Shown: in pieces, positions 25,495-34,508 of the stretch | Position numbering within the stretch: position 1 is the first letter of the stretch | Layout of the letters: every line of letters starts with the position of its first letter | Assembly (NCBI GenBank): GCA_029782135.1 | Contig: JAKOVI010000130.1 | Span: 16,531 to 80,530, forward strand | Length of the DNA stretch: 64,000 nt | Reading direction: 5' to 3' | From: Bacillota bacterium | GTDB lineage: Bacteria > Bacillota > UBA4882 > UBA10575 | Position numbers and translations under genes: made by a program | The notes under the pieces: model-generated | What the model was told of the DNA's origin: nothing | The model's database searches: none | Seen by the model: the letters and a program-made list of their open reading frames with translations, nothing else

Positions 25495-25599
25495 ATTGTA
25501 ACGTAACTGCTTGTTTGCAATCTTTCAAAGATCGCGGCAGGAAAAGGAGCGGAAATATGGAAAAAGATTAAAAGAAGAAGCAAAGCTTGGGGGTAGAAG

Positions 25600-26166
25600 A
25601 TGGATCTTGAACGGTTTGCGCAACGGTTAAAAGCAACGCTATCCCCGGACCGTTTTCAGCATTCGCTCAGCGTAATGGAGTTATCCAGGAAACTGGCGAC
25701 CCTCTACCAAATCCCGGAGATACCGGTCGCCGTCGCCGGGCTCCTGCATGATGTGGCCAGGGAAGTTCCGCCTCAGGAACTCCTCAAACTGGCTGGCCAC
25801 TATAAACTGCCATTGTCGGATGTGGAAAAACGGGTTCCCGTGATGATCCATGGACGGGTCGGGGCACTGCTGCTCAAAAGAGAATGGGGAATCGAGGACG
25901 AAACGATTCTGGAAGCAGTTGCGCTTCATGTCACCGGCGCCCCCGAAATGAATAAGATAAGTCAGGTTATTATGATTGCCGACTTTGCCGAACCGGGAAG
26001 AAGGCACTTTTCTGCCCGGATTGCGCGGGAACTGGCCTTGGTTAACCGGTTAACCGCCTTACGGTATATTTATGACCAGAAAATAAAGTATATTATTGAC
26101 TCCGGGTTTTTACTCCATCCGTTGACGGCGGAAGCACGCAATTGGTTTTTACTTGACGAGGTTTAG
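25600..26166 (+). CDS. yqeK: HD-domain hydrolase YqeK (symmetrical Ap4A hydrolase)
   Basis: A 188-residue HD-superfamily phosphohydrolase. YqeK proteins of Firmicutes split diadenosine tetraphosphate (Ap4A) into two ADP. Metal-binding residues are visible in HSLSVMELS, LLHDVAREV (the HD pair), MIHGRVGALL and ALHVTG, followed by ADFAEPGR. ATG 25600 follows GGGGGTAG. rsfS follows directly, which is the common arrangement. Confidence 0.9.
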   Translation: MDLERFAQRLKATLSPDRFQHSLSVMELSRKLATLYQIPEIPVAVAGLLHDVAREVPPQELLKLAGHYKLPLSDVEKRVPVMIHGRVGALLLKREWGIEDETILEAVALHVTGAPEMNKISQVIMIADFAEPGRRHFSARIARELALVNRLTALRYIYDQKIKYIIDSGFLLHPLTAEARNWFLLDEV

Positions 26167-26235
26167 ATGGTTCAGTACAGTTTTCAGTCAGGAAGTTCAG
26201 GGAAGAAAGAGATACCATGTACGGAGGTTTGGTTG

Positions 26236-26583
26236 ATGGATGAAACTCAGATGTTGTTAACTGCTTGGGCGGCGGTGACCGAAACAAAAGGAGAAAAACC
26301 CCTGCTTTTGGATCTGCGGGAATTGACCGTCATTACAGATTATTTTCTGATCGCCAGCGGCCGGAATGCCGTTCACCTGCAAGCTTTAGCCGACGCCGTC
26401 CTTGAAAAACTGGAAGAGCAGGGGGTAACGCCCAAGCGGATCGAAGGTTACCGTGAAGGACGGTGGATCCTTCTGGACTACGGTTTTCTGGTTGTTCACC
26501 TGATGACACCGGAGGACCGCGAGTTTTACCGGTTGGAGCAATTATGGCACGGGGCAAAAAGCACCACCCCAACCCTCGCTTGA
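26236..26583 (+). CDS. rsfS: Ribosome silencing factor RsfS
   Basis: A 115-residue factor that binds ribosomal protein L14 and blocks subunit joining when nutrients are short. Family marks are LLLDLRELTVITDYFLIASGRNAVHLQALADAV and the C-terminal GRWILLDYGFLVVHLMTPEDREFYRLEQLW. ATG 26236 lies eight bases after GGAGG and gives the normal family length; an open frame reaching back to 26167 has no ribosome site. The stop codon lies within the -35 box of the leuS T-box promoter. Confidence 0.95.
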   Translation: MDETQMLLTAWAAVTETKGEKPLLLDLRELTVITDYFLIASGRNAVHLQALADAVLEKLEEQGVTPKRIEGYREGRWILLDYGFLVVHLMTPEDREFYRLEQLWHGAKSTTPTLA

Positions 26584-26608
26584 CAATTTTTAGCCCCTAG
26601 TTTATACT
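26580..26608 (+). promoter_or_regulatory. Sigma-A promoter of the leuS T-box transcript
   Basis: TTGACA (26580-26585), a 17-base spacer and TATACT (26603-26608). The TGA stop of rsfS forms part of the -35 box. Confidence 0.82.
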
Positions 26609-26611
26609 CAT

Positions 26612-26875
26612 TAGAAGGAATTATTTAAAAATTTAATTTAGCTGAGTACTGATGATGGGGAGTAGTAGATTGGCCGCGGGATGAAGAGAGCCGGTAGTTG
26701 GTGCGAACCGGACCTGGCAGGCAGTCGAACTCACCCCTGAAGTTTAGGGATGATTCTAACGTAGTCCCTAACCCCCCTTTGGGTTAAAAAGGAAATGAGG
26801 GTTTTCGATGGATGAAAACCGAAACAGGGTGGTACCGCGACTGTTCATCGCCCCTGGTCATTTTTGACCAGGGGT
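26612..26875 (+). promoter_or_regulatory. T-box leader, leucine specifier, upstream of leuS
   Basis: This riboswitch senses uncharged tRNA-Leu. Stem I elements are visible: the GGAGTAGTAGA region, AGAGAGCCGGTAGTTGG and GCGAACCGG of the distal loop, then GAACTCAC, where CTC (26730-26732) is a leucine specifier codon. The T-box sequence AGGGTGGTACCGCG is at 26826-26839 within an AACAG/CTGTT antiterminator stem. The following hairpin (CCCCTGGTCA, four T, TGACCAGGGG; 26851-26874) is strong but has no T-run behind it, unlike normal T-box terminators. The leader ends about 10 bases before the leuS ribosome site. Confidence 0.93.
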
Positions 26876-26898
26876 ATCATATTGAAGGAGGGATCTTC

Positions 26899-29349
26899 TT
26901 GACCAAGTATGAGCGATATCAACCACATAAAATTGAACCCTTCTGGCGCCAGAAATGGGAGGAAACAGCTCTTTACCGTTCGGTGATCGATCACAGCAGG
27001 CCAAAGCACTATGCTTTAACGATGCTTCCGTATCCCAGCGGCGATCTGCATATCGGCCATTGGTATGCGATGGTACCGTCCGATGCCCGTGCCCGGTTTA
27101 TGCGGATGCAAGGCTACAATGTCCTATTCCCCATGGGGTTCGACGCTTTCGGACTACCGGCAGAAAACGCTGCCCTCAAGCGGAAAATCCACCCCCAAAC
27201 CTGGACGATGTCAAATATTGAAAAGATGCGCGGCCAGTTAAAAACGATGGGCGCGATGTTCGATTGGGAGCGCGAGATCATCTCGTGTCTGCCTGAATAC
27301 TATAAGTGGACCCAGTGGTTGTTCTTGCAGTTTTATAAAAAGGGGTTGGCCTATAAGAAATTATCCCCGGTCGACTTTTGCCCGAACTGTAATACCACCT
27401 TGGCCCGGGAGCAAGTCTGGGGCGAAGACCGCCACTGTGAGCGTTGTGAAACACCGGTGATCAAAAAAGAACTCGAACAGTGGTTTCTAAAAATTACGGA
27501 CTACGCGGAAGAATTGCTGGATTTCTCCAAGATCGACTGGCCGGAGAAAGTAATTACGATGCAGCAAAACTGGATCGGGAAGAGTGAAGGGGCGGAAGTA
27601 ACCTTCAAACTTGAACACGGCGAGGAACTGAAGGTCTTCACCACCCGTCCGGATACTTTATGGGGAGTCACATTCATGGTGCTCGCCCCTGAACATCCGT
27701 TGGTCGAGACGATCACAACCCCCGAACAGCGCGCGGCGGTCCAAGAGTATCAATACCAGGCTTCCCGCCAAAGCGAGATAGAACGGCTGGCTGTTGATAA
27801 GGAAAAAACCGGTGTCTTTACCGGTAGTTACGCTATTAACCCGGCGAACGGCGAGCGGATTCCGGTCTGGATTGCCGATTACGTCATGATGGGCTATGGG
27901 ACCGGCGCGATCATGGCGGTTCCTGCTCATGATGAGCGCGATTTTGCCTTTGCCCGGAAATTTGATCTTCCGGTCAAAGTCGTCATCACTCCGGCCGGAC
28001 AGGATATTGGGGAGTTGATCCCTCCCTATACGGAAATTGATGATGGCGTTATGGTTAATTCCGGACCGTTCACCAATACACCAGCCAGGGAGGGCCAGCA
28101 AAAGGTGATCGCCTGGCTAGAAGAACGTGGCTTAGGGAAAAAAGCAGTGAACTACAGGCTGCGGGATTGGTTGATTAGCCGTCAACGTTACTGGGGAGCG
28201 CCGATTCCCATCATTTATTGTGAAAAATGCGGTGTCGTCCCCGTTCCCGAAAAGGATCTCCCGGTGCTTTTACCGGAGGATGCCGAGTTCTTGCCGACCG
28301 GGGAATCGCCTTTGAAGCATAATGAAAAGTTCCTCAATACGACCTGTCCTAAGTGCGGCGGCGCCGCGCAGCGGGAGACCGATACCATGGATACCTTTAT
28401 CTGTTCTTCCTGGTATCAGTATGCCTACCTGAGCCCTTATTACGAAGGTCCGACTCCCTTTGATCCGGAAGAAGGTGCGTACTGGCTGCCGGTTGACCAG
28501 TATACCGGCGGAATTGAACATGCCTGTATGCATCTGATTTATACCCGCTTTTTCACCAAAGTAATGAGAGATTTGGGCCTGGTCAATTTTGATGAACCAA
28601 TGCTCTCCTTACGTAACCAAGGGATCATCCTTGGCGAAGACAGTGAAAAGATGAGTAAGTCACGGGGGAACGTGATCGCTCCTGATGATTTGGTTGGGGC
28701 TTACGGGACCGATACCGTCCGGCTTTACTTGATGTTCGGCTGGCGTTGGGAGCTCGGCGGCCCCTGGGACAGTCACGGGATTGAAGGGTGTTACCGTTTC
28801 CTTAACCGTGTCTGGGAATTGCTGTTGACTCCGGTGGAGGCCGCACCGCAACCGACGGCGGAAAAGATCAAGGCCTTGAAGCGGAAAGTCCATCAGACGA
28901 TTAAAAAAGCGACCAACGATTTACTGGAATTCTCATTTAACACCTACATTGCTTCGCTGATGGAACTCTCAAATGTGATGGCAAAGTTAAAACCGGATCT
29001 CTGGGGGAGTAAAGAATGGAGCGAAAGCAGCAAACTCTTTTCCTTGCTCCTCGCGCCGGCCTGCCCGCATCTCGCAGAGGAGCTCTGGTCAAGATTGGGC
29101 GGGGAGTATTCCGTCCATAATCAACGGTGGCCGCAGTGGGATGAGAACCTGGTCATTGAGGAGAATGTCGAGATCGTGGTGCAGATCAACGGGAAAATAA
29201 AAGAACGTCTCGTCATTCCTGTTGACGCGGAAGAAGCATTCGTCCAGGAACAAGCATTGGCGCTCCACGGGATTCAAGCGGCACTCCAGGGGAAAACCCC
29301 GCGCAAAGTCATCTACGTCAAGGGCCGGTTAGTGAATATTGTTCTTTAA
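26899..29349 (+). CDS. leuS: Leucyl-tRNA synthetase
   Basis: An 816-residue class I synthetase charging tRNA-Leu. The HIGH signature is DLHIGHWYAM, a Zn-binding Cys cluster is CPNCNTTL, the CP1 editing domain covers roughly residues 220-415 (TTRPDTLWGVTFMVLAPEHPL), and the KMSKS loop is EKMSKSRGNV. The start is TTG 26899, six bases after AAGGAGGG; an upstream in-frame ATG at 26812 lies inside the T-box and is not used. Expression should rise when charged tRNA-Leu is scarce. Confidence 0.97.
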   Translation: MTKYERYQPHKIEPFWRQKWEETALYRSVIDHSRPKHYALTMLPYPSGDLHIGHWYAMVPSDARARFMRMQGYNVLFPMGFDAFGLPAENAALKRKIHPQTWTMSNIEKMRGQLKTMGAMFDWEREIISCLPEYYKWTQWLFLQFYKKGLAYKKLSPVDFCPNCNTTLAREQVWGEDRHCERCETPVIKKELEQWFLKITDYAEELLDFSKIDWPEKVITMQQNWIGKSEGAEVTFKLEHGEELKVFTTRPDTLWGVTFMVLAPEHPLVETITTPEQRAAVQEYQYQASRQSEIERLAVDKEKTGVFTGSYAINPANGERIPVWIADYVMMGYGTGAIMAVPAHDERDFAFARKFDLPVKVVITPAGQDIGELIPPYTEIDDGVMVNSGPFTNTPAREGQQKVIAWLEERGLGKKAVNYRLRDWLISRQRYWGAPIPIIYCEKCGVVPVPEKDLPVLLPEDAEFLPTGESPLKHNEKFLNTTCPKCGGAAQRETDTMDTFICSSWYQYAYLSPYYEGPTPFDPEEGAYWLPVDQYTGGIEHACMHLIYTRFFTKVMRDLGLVNFDEPMLSLRNQGIILGEDSEKMSKSRGNVIAPDDLVGAYGTDTVRLYLMFGWRWELGGPWDSHGIEGCYRFLNRVWELLLTPVEAAPQPTAEKIKALKRKVHQTIKKATNDLLEFSFNTYIASLMELSNVMAKLKPDLWGSKEWSESSKLFSLLLAPACPHLAEELWSRLGGEYSVHNQRWPQWDENLVIEENVEIVVQINGKIKERLVIPVDAEEAFVQEQALALHGIQAALQGKTPRKVIYVKGRLVNIVL

Positions 29350-29403
29350 CTTACTTTAAAGAAGATTGAAGAAGTAGAAACCGGGAAAAAGTATCAAGGA
29401 GGG

Positions 29404-29436
29404 AAATAGCCGCGTCGAACGCGGCTATTTTCTTTC
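29404..29436 (+). terminator. Intrinsic terminator after leuS
   Basis: AAATAGCCGCG, a five-base loop and CGCGGCTATTT run into a T-rich tail. Confidence 0.85.
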
Positions 29437-29458
29437 CAAAGTCCCTTGTTTTTTCATC

Positions 29459-29488
29459 GTATAATCGCCATTTTTAACGGGGAATTTA
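29459..29488 (+). promoter_or_regulatory. Possible forespore (sigma-F/G) promoter of spoIVB
   Basis: GTATA (29459-29463), 15 bases, then GGGGAATTTA (29479-29488), which fits the sigma-F -10 pattern with one mismatch. It lies 45 bases before the spoIVB start. Support comes from the forespore expression of spoIVB in Bacillus; the motif itself is short. Confidence 0.35.
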
Positions 29489-29532
29489 TCATTAAAAGCA
29501 ATTTAGCTGCGGTTTTAATGGAGGAAGATACG

Positions 29533-30870
29533 ATGCCACCCCGTTATAAAAAGACTTTTACCTGGTTTTTCCTTCTTGTGCTCGGGCTGTTTATCCTGTT
29601 GATTCTTCCCCAAATGATTAAGGTCCAGCTTTTCCCCGCCAGCGTAAGACTGGTCCCCGGACAAAAGCTCCATTTTTCACTCAAAAAACCCTTCAGTATT
29701 TATCTTACAGCCGACCGGCCCGACGGGATTATCGGGACCAACGGCCGGACGAAAATCGAAAAAGGGCAGAGCGGCCATTGCTCGGAAGTAATGGTCTCGC
29801 CGGAAAGGGAGGGCAACGGCTATATTGAGATCCGGTTATTAGGATTGCCGGTCCGGAGGGTGAACTTTGAGATCGTCAAGATGCCGGAGATTATTCCCGG
29901 CGGTCACGCAATTGGGGTTTTGGTTGCCCCAAAAGGAGTAATTGTCTCCGGACATCTTCCGGTCCGTGATGACGAAGGCCGGGAGTTTTACCCGGCGAAA
30001 GAGGCCGGGATCCGCATCGGCGATTTGATTATCGCGATTAACGGGCAGACAGTCCGCCGTTTGAGCGATCTTGATTTCTTGATCAAAAACGCAGCGGAGA
30101 AGAATCCGACCTTGGTTTTGACCGTAGTGCGCGGAGAAAAAACCCTGGATTTGGAGATCAAACCGGTGAAAAAAGTGGACGGTGAGCACGGGACGATCAA
30201 TTATGTCTTGGGATTGTATGTCGAGGATCCGGCTGCCGGTGTTGGCACCCTTACTTACTATAACCCGGAAACCCGCCAGTACGGAGCTTTAGGCCATAAA
30301 ATTATGGGCTTTGGTCAACGGGAAGTTTCGCTGGTCAACGGGAAAATTGTCGCGGCCCGCATTACCGGGATCACCCACGGCAACCGGGGTGAACCGGGCG
30401 AGAAAATCGGAATCTTCTCCGGTCATTCGGACATTATTGGGGATATTTTCGCGAATACGGAAATTGGCATTTTTGGGACTTTGTTCACCAATCTCACCAA
30501 TCTCTATTACCCGCAACCGATTCCTGTCTCCACGATCAGCGAAGTCAAAACCGGCCCGGCGGAGATGTTGACCGTCCTTTCCGGGGATGAGATTCGCCGT
30601 TTTTCGATCGAGATCCAGAAAGTTTACCACCAGAGTAATATGCGGGATAAAGGAATGGTGATTAAAGTGACCGATCCGGAACTGTTGATGCAGACCGGCG
30701 GGATTATCCAAGGGATGAGCGGAAGCCCGATCATTCAAAACGGAAAACTGGTCGGCGCGGTGACCCATGTCTTTGTCAATGATCCAACCCGGGGATATGG
30801 CGTGTTTGCTGAATGGATGCTGCAGATGGAGAAGAATCTGCGGCAGCAAAAATTGCGAAATGCTTCTTGA
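29533..30870 (+). CDS. spoIVB: SpoIVB signalling serine peptidase
   Basis: A 445-residue protease secreted from the forespore that cleaves SpoIVFA and so releases SpoIVFB to activate pro-sigma-K. One N-terminal membrane helix (TFTWFFLLVLGLFILLILP), a PDZ domain (~105-195; EAGIRIGDLIIAINGQTV), then the S55 peptidase domain with His255 in GALGHKIMGFG and Ser396 in the GMSGSP motif. ATG 29533 has GGAGG nine bases upstream; an open frame extends upstream of it without a start signal. Its substrate and target genes lie about 16 kb away in this window. spo0A follows, the standard Firmicutes order. Confidence 0.95.
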   Translation: MPPRYKKTFTWFFLLVLGLFILLILPQMIKVQLFPASVRLVPGQKLHFSLKKPFSIYLTADRPDGIIGTNGRTKIEKGQSGHCSEVMVSPEREGNGYIEIRLLGLPVRRVNFEIVKMPEIIPGGHAIGVLVAPKGVIVSGHLPVRDDEGREFYPAKEAGIRIGDLIIAINGQTVRRLSDLDFLIKNAAEKNPTLVLTVVRGEKTLDLEIKPVKKVDGEHGTINYVLGLYVEDPAAGVGTLTYYNPETRQYGALGHKIMGFGQREVSLVNGKIVAARITGITHGNRGEPGEKIGIFSGHSDIIGDIFANTEIGIFGTLFTNLTNLYYPQPIPVSTISEVKTGPAEMLTVLSGDEIRRFSIEIQKVYHQSNMRDKGMVIKVTDPELLMQTGGIIQGMSGSPIIQNGKLVGAVTHVFVNDPTRGYGVFAEWMLQMEKNLRQQKLRNAS

Positions 30871-30951
30871 AGATTTCCCCAAAAAGAGGAGGGTTTTTTC
30901 CTTTTTTAACGAATTTTAAACAATAATGACGGACGAACGGAGGCGGACTGG

Positions 30952-31737
30952 GTGACGACATCAGGGAAGATTAGAATCGGGATTGGCGAAGATAACCTGG
31001 AATTTTGTCAAATTCTCAAAAATTTTCTGGACTCAAATCATGATTTTCAAGTGGTGGCGGTCGCCAACGACGGACTTCAGACCTTGGAAATGGTGAGAAC
31101 GACCAGTATCGATATCCTGCTCTTAGATATGATCATGCCAAAATTAGATGGAATTGCTGTGCTAGAACAGATCAAAAAGATGAATAATAAACCTAGGGTC
31201 ATCATTATCTCCGCCTTTGGACACGAAGAATTGACGAGGATGACCGTTGACTTAGGCGCCGATTACTTCATCATTAAACCATTTGATTTCCAGATTTTAG
31301 CCAAACGGATCCGCGAAATCTGCGGGACAAGAAGACCACCGACAGTTAATGTTTTCACCGCCGATTCTTCACGGCAAGAGGTTGAGATCGAAAAGGAGAT
31401 TACCGATATTCTACAAAGGCTGAAAATTCCCCCGCATTTTAAAGGCTACAACTATTTGCGCCGGGCGATTTTAATGTGCATCAAGGAACCGTCTTTGGTT
31501 AATGAGGTAACGAAGAAGCTTTATCCCCGGATCGCCGCCGAGTTTAACTCGACGCCGAACCGTGTGGAACGTTCAATGCGCTTTGCGATCGAAACCGCCT
31601 GGAACCGGGGGGAGATTGAGTACCTTCATGAGCTGATGGGTTATTTGGTCGATGAGAAAAAAGGGAAACCGACCAATGTCAGTTTTATCGCAAAAATTTC
31701 CGACAAAATCCGCTTGAACTATAAATTGCGAAGTTGA
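30952..31737 (+). CDS. spo0A: Sporulation transcription factor Spo0A
   Basis: A 261-residue master response regulator for sporulation entry. The N-terminal receiver has GEDN near residue 12, phospho-acceptor Asp59 in LLLDMIMPKLDG and a conserved Lys in FIIKPF. The C-terminal sporulation-specific HTH domain (~145-261) includes PHFKGYNYLRRAI, KKLYPRIAAEFNSTPNRVERSMRFAIETAW, which contains the DNA-recognition helix. GTG 30952 follows GGAGG by eight bases. A sequence matching the 0A-box core (TTTGTCAAAT, 31004-31013) lies inside the coding region. Confidence 0.98.
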   Translation: MTTSGKIRIGIGEDNLEFCQILKNFLDSNHDFQVVAVANDGLQTLEMVRTTSIDILLLDMIMPKLDGIAVLEQIKKMNNKPRVIIISAFGHEELTRMTVDLGADYFIIKPFDFQILAKRIREICGTRRPPTVNVFTADSSRQEVEIEKEITDILQRLKIPPHFKGYNYLRRAILMCIKEPSLVNEVTKKLYPRIAAEFNSTPNRVERSMRFAIETAWNRGEIEYLHELMGYLVDEKKGKPTNVSFIAKISDKIRLNYKLRS

Positions 31738-31781
31738 AGAAGATGAAGGAAGCAAGCGCCAGGATGTAAAGAGGAGATAAG

Positions 31782-32903
31782 GTGACGATTCGCGGGACAG
31801 CAAGAAAGGACGTAAAAACCAAAGATCTAGTCAAGCGCCTGCAGCCCGGGGAGATTGCGGTGATTGACCATCCTGATCTCGATCAAGTGGCTGCTGAGTC
31901 GCTCATCCAGGCGAAAGTCCGGCTGGTGATCAATGCCAGTCCCTCCATCTCCGGGCGCTATCCCAATTTAGGCCCGGAACTCCTGACCAAAGCCGGGATC
32001 CCGATTTTGGATCAGGTCGGTCGAGAGTGTTTTGAGGCCATACCGGAGGGCGCCGTTCTTGTCGTCAAGGAGAATCAGATCCTGCTCGATGAGTCTGTCC
32101 TGGGAAGCGGTACCCTCCTAACACCGCAAGCCATTCAAGCCCGTTTTAACCAGGCAAAGGAGAACTTACATCTTGAGCTTGATAAATTTATCCAAAACAC
32201 CCTTGAATATGTAAGGCTTGAGAAAGATTTAATCATCGGCGAATTGCCGATCCCGAAAATTAAAACCAACCTCAAGAAACGCCATGTCCTGGTCGTCGTC
32301 CGTGGCCAAAATTACCGCGAAGACTTAAAAACGATCTATTCCTATATCCGCGAGGTCAAGCCGGTACTGATCGGCGTGGACGGTGGTGCCGATGCGCTCC
32401 TGGAGTTTGGACTGAAGCCCGATCTGATCATCGGGGATATGGATAGCGTCTCCGACCGGGCCCTTTTATCCGGTGCGGAGTTGGTCGTCCATGCTTACCA
32501 GGATGGTCGTGCTCCTGGGCTCGAGCGGCTTGAAAAGCTTAATTTACCGGCGATTCTCTTTCCGGCCCCCGGCACCAGTGAGGATATTGCTCTGATCCTG
32601 GCTTATGAACACGGGGCCGATTTAATTGTTGCGGTGGGTACCCATTCCAATATGATTGATTTTCTGGAAAAAGGACGGAAAGGAATGGGGAGCACCTTTT
32701 TGGTTAGGCTAAAAGTAGGTTCGATTCTGGTCGATGCCAGAGGAGTTAGTCGCTTATACCGTAGTAAAGGACAGACCGGGCAGATCATTTTGATCTGCTT
32801 AGCTGCTTTTATCCCCCTGATTTTGGTTCTCTCGCTTAACCGGGTGACCTGGGATTGGCTCCGTCTTTTCTGGTTACGCTTGCGTCTCTTGATCAAGCTG
32901 TAG
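31782..32903 (+). CDS. steA: SteA-like protein with thiamin-pyrophosphokinase-like fold
   Basis: A 373-residue protein. The central part has the TPK-like nucleotide-binding signature (VLIGVDGGADALLEFGLKPDLIIGDMDSVSD), and a hydrophobic C-terminal helix (IILICLAAFIPLILVLSL) anchors it to the membrane. This matches SteA, which in Corynebacterium works with SteB in septation and daughter-cell separation. AGAGGAG lies upstream of GTG 31782. It is followed 12 bases later by a SteB/MctB-family gene. Function in a spore former is not established; placement after spo0A suggests division or septum work. Confidence 0.85.
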   Translation: MTIRGTARKDVKTKDLVKRLQPGEIAVIDHPDLDQVAAESLIQAKVRLVINASPSISGRYPNLGPELLTKAGIPILDQVGRECFEAIPEGAVLVVKENQILLDESVLGSGTLLTPQAIQARFNQAKENLHLELDKFIQNTLEYVRLEKDLIIGELPIPKIKTNLKKRHVLVVVRGQNYREDLKTIYSYIREVKPVLIGVDGGADALLEFGLKPDLIIGDMDSVSDRALLSGAELVVHAYQDGRAPGLERLEKLNLPAILFPAPGTSEDIALILAYEHGADLIVAVGTHSNMIDFLEKGRKGMGSTFLVRLKVGSILVDARGVSRLYRSKGQTGQIILICLAAFIPLILVLSLNRVTWDWLRLFWLRLRLLIKL

Positions 32904-32915
32904 GAGCGACGAAAA

Positions 32916-33815
32916 ATGATGGTCGACTATCGTTATTATATATCTTCCCTGGCGGCGGTTTTTTTGGCCCTGGGGATCGGGATCGTCATCGGCGGCGCCT
33001 TAATAGGGGATGAGGAGATCGTCAAGGGGCAGGAGATGTTGATCTTAAGTTTAGAACAGGAGTTTGAGCAGTTACGCGCCGAGAAAAAGTACTTGCAGGA
33101 CAGTTTAAAAGCAAGTGCGGTCGAACTGGAAGTCCTGCGCCAGTTTAACCGGGAACTCCTGCCGTTAGTCGTCCATGATCTCCTGCGCGAACGGAAAGTC
33201 GGGATCATTAAGACGAACCATACGATTGAACCTGACCTGACCGGGGAAATTATCAAAGTCTTGACTCAGGCCGGCGCCCAGGTCCCGGTGACGATTAATT
33301 TCGGGGAATGGCCGGAGCTTGCTTTGCAAGGCCCGGCACTCGCCGCCCAGTTGGGCGTGGAAGCGGGCAATACCTGGCTCGCGCAATTCTTTACCGCGCT
33401 CTGCGGCGAGTTGGCCCGTGGAGAAGCGGCGCTTCTTTCTGCCTTACAGACCAACAATTTGGCCCAGATCGATGGGCAGGCGGAAGCAGCTATCGACACG
33501 GTCATCTTGCTCGGTGGCAGCTATGAAGAGCGCCAAACCAAAGTGGGCGAGCTTGACACCCACCTCATTAAAGCGGCCAAAGAGCACGGATTAACCGTTG
33601 TCGGGGTGGAACCGCTCTCCGCTCCTTACTCATACGTCAAACAATACAAAAACCTTGACGTGGTTACAATTGACAATATTGATACCCTTCCCGGACAGGT
33701 CGCCCTGATCTTAGCCTTGGCTTCCGGCGAAAAAGGCGATTACGGGGTGAAAGAATCGGCCCGCGCTTTACTTCCCAAATTCCCGCTCAAACCGGTATTA
33801 CGAAGTGGACAGTAG
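32916..33815 (+). CDS. SteB/MctB-family membrane protein (copper transporter family)
   Basis: A 299-residue protein with one N-terminal membrane helix (YYISSLAAVFLALGIGIVIGGALIG), a coiled coil (~36-75, LEQEFEQLRAEKKYLQDSLKASAVELEVLR) and a soluble alpha/beta domain. In mycobacteria the homologue MctB affects copper levels; in Corynebacterium SteB acts with SteA in cell separation. Pairing with steA here supports the SteB reading over copper transport. It is 18 bases before the GT2 gene in an apparent operon. Confidence 0.85.
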   Translation: MMVDYRYYISSLAAVFLALGIGIVIGGALIGDEEIVKGQEMLILSLEQEFEQLRAEKKYLQDSLKASAVELEVLRQFNRELLPLVVHDLLRERKVGIIKTNHTIEPDLTGEIIKVLTQAGAQVPVTINFGEWPELALQGPALAAQLGVEAGNTWLAQFFTALCGELARGEAALLSALQTNNLAQIDGQAEAAIDTVILLGGSYEERQTKVGELDTHLIKAAKEHGLTVVGVEPLSAPYSYVKQYKNLDVVTIDNIDTLPGQVALILALASGEKGDYGVKESARALLPKFPLKPVLRSGQ

Positions 33816-33833
33816 ATTGAGGAGGCGTCAACT

Positions 33834-34508
33834 TTGGCAGAAGGAGCGGCGACAGTCCTGATTCCGGCTTACAATGAAGAAAAAAAAATTGCCGAAACGG
33901 TACGCGCCGTGCAAAAGATTCCCGGCGTCGTCCGGATTGTGGTGATCGATGATGGGTCCCACGACCAGACGGCACAGCGGGCAGAAAAAGCAGGGGCGCT
34001 TGTCCTTAAAACACCCAAAAACTTGGGGAAGGGCGGCGCTTTAAATCTCGGGCTGACGAAGATAACCGGGGATTATTTGCTGTTGCTCGATGCCGATCTG
34101 GGGCAGACCGCGCGGGAAGGGAGAAAACTCCTGGAAGCGGTGGTGAAAGGCCAAGCCGATTTGGTGATCGGCCGCTTTCCGGAGCGGAAACGGAAAAGCG
34201 GGTTTGGCCTGGTTTTGTGGTTTGCCCGCCGTTTGATCAGGAGTTATACGGGTTTGCACTTGGAGGCGCCCCTCTCCGGACAACGGGCTTTAAACAAAAA
34301 AGCGCTAACTGCTTTAGAAGGTAAATTTGCCGAAGGGTTCGGGGTCGAAGTGGCGATGATCATCGATCTGGCAAAGCAGGGCTTGATCATTAAAGAAATT
34401 CCGGTCGAGATGAAGCACCGGCAGACGAAAAGAGATCTAGCCGGGTTTCTTCACCGCGGGAAACAGTTGATCGACATTCTTGGGGTTGTTTTAAAGCGCT
34501 TGCGGTAG
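33834..34508 (+). CDS. Glycosyltransferase family 2
   Basis: A 224-residue GT-A type glycosyltransferase, cytoplasmic side of the membrane. It has VLIPAYNEEKKIAETV, VVIDDGSHDQT (nucleotide-binding Asp), LLLLDADLGQT (the metal-binding DxD equivalent) and PLSGQRALNKKAL. No membrane helix is present. TTG 33834 follows GAGGAGG. The acceptor is unknown; the next gene encodes an MraY-like enzyme, so the two may build one lipid-linked sugar. Confidence 0.9.
   Translation: MAEGAATVLIPAYNEEKKIAETVRAVQKIPGVVRIVVIDDGSHDQTAQRAEKAGALVLKTPKNLGKGGALNLGLTKITGDYLLLLDADLGQTAREGRKLLEAVVKGQADLVIGRFPERKRKSGFGLVLWFARRLIRSYTGLHLEAPLSGQRALNKKALTALEGKFAEGFGVEVAMIIDLAKQGLIIKEIPVEMKHRQTKRDLAGFLHRGKQLIDILGVVLKRLR

Noticed and set aside
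26812..26898. N-terminal extension of leuS starting inside the T-box
   Set aside because: The extra 29 residues overlap the T-box and its hairpin, and a strong ribosome site precedes TTG 26899.
30871..30951. T-rich stretch between spoIVB and spo0A as terminator
   Set aside because: No proper complementary stem precedes the T-run.
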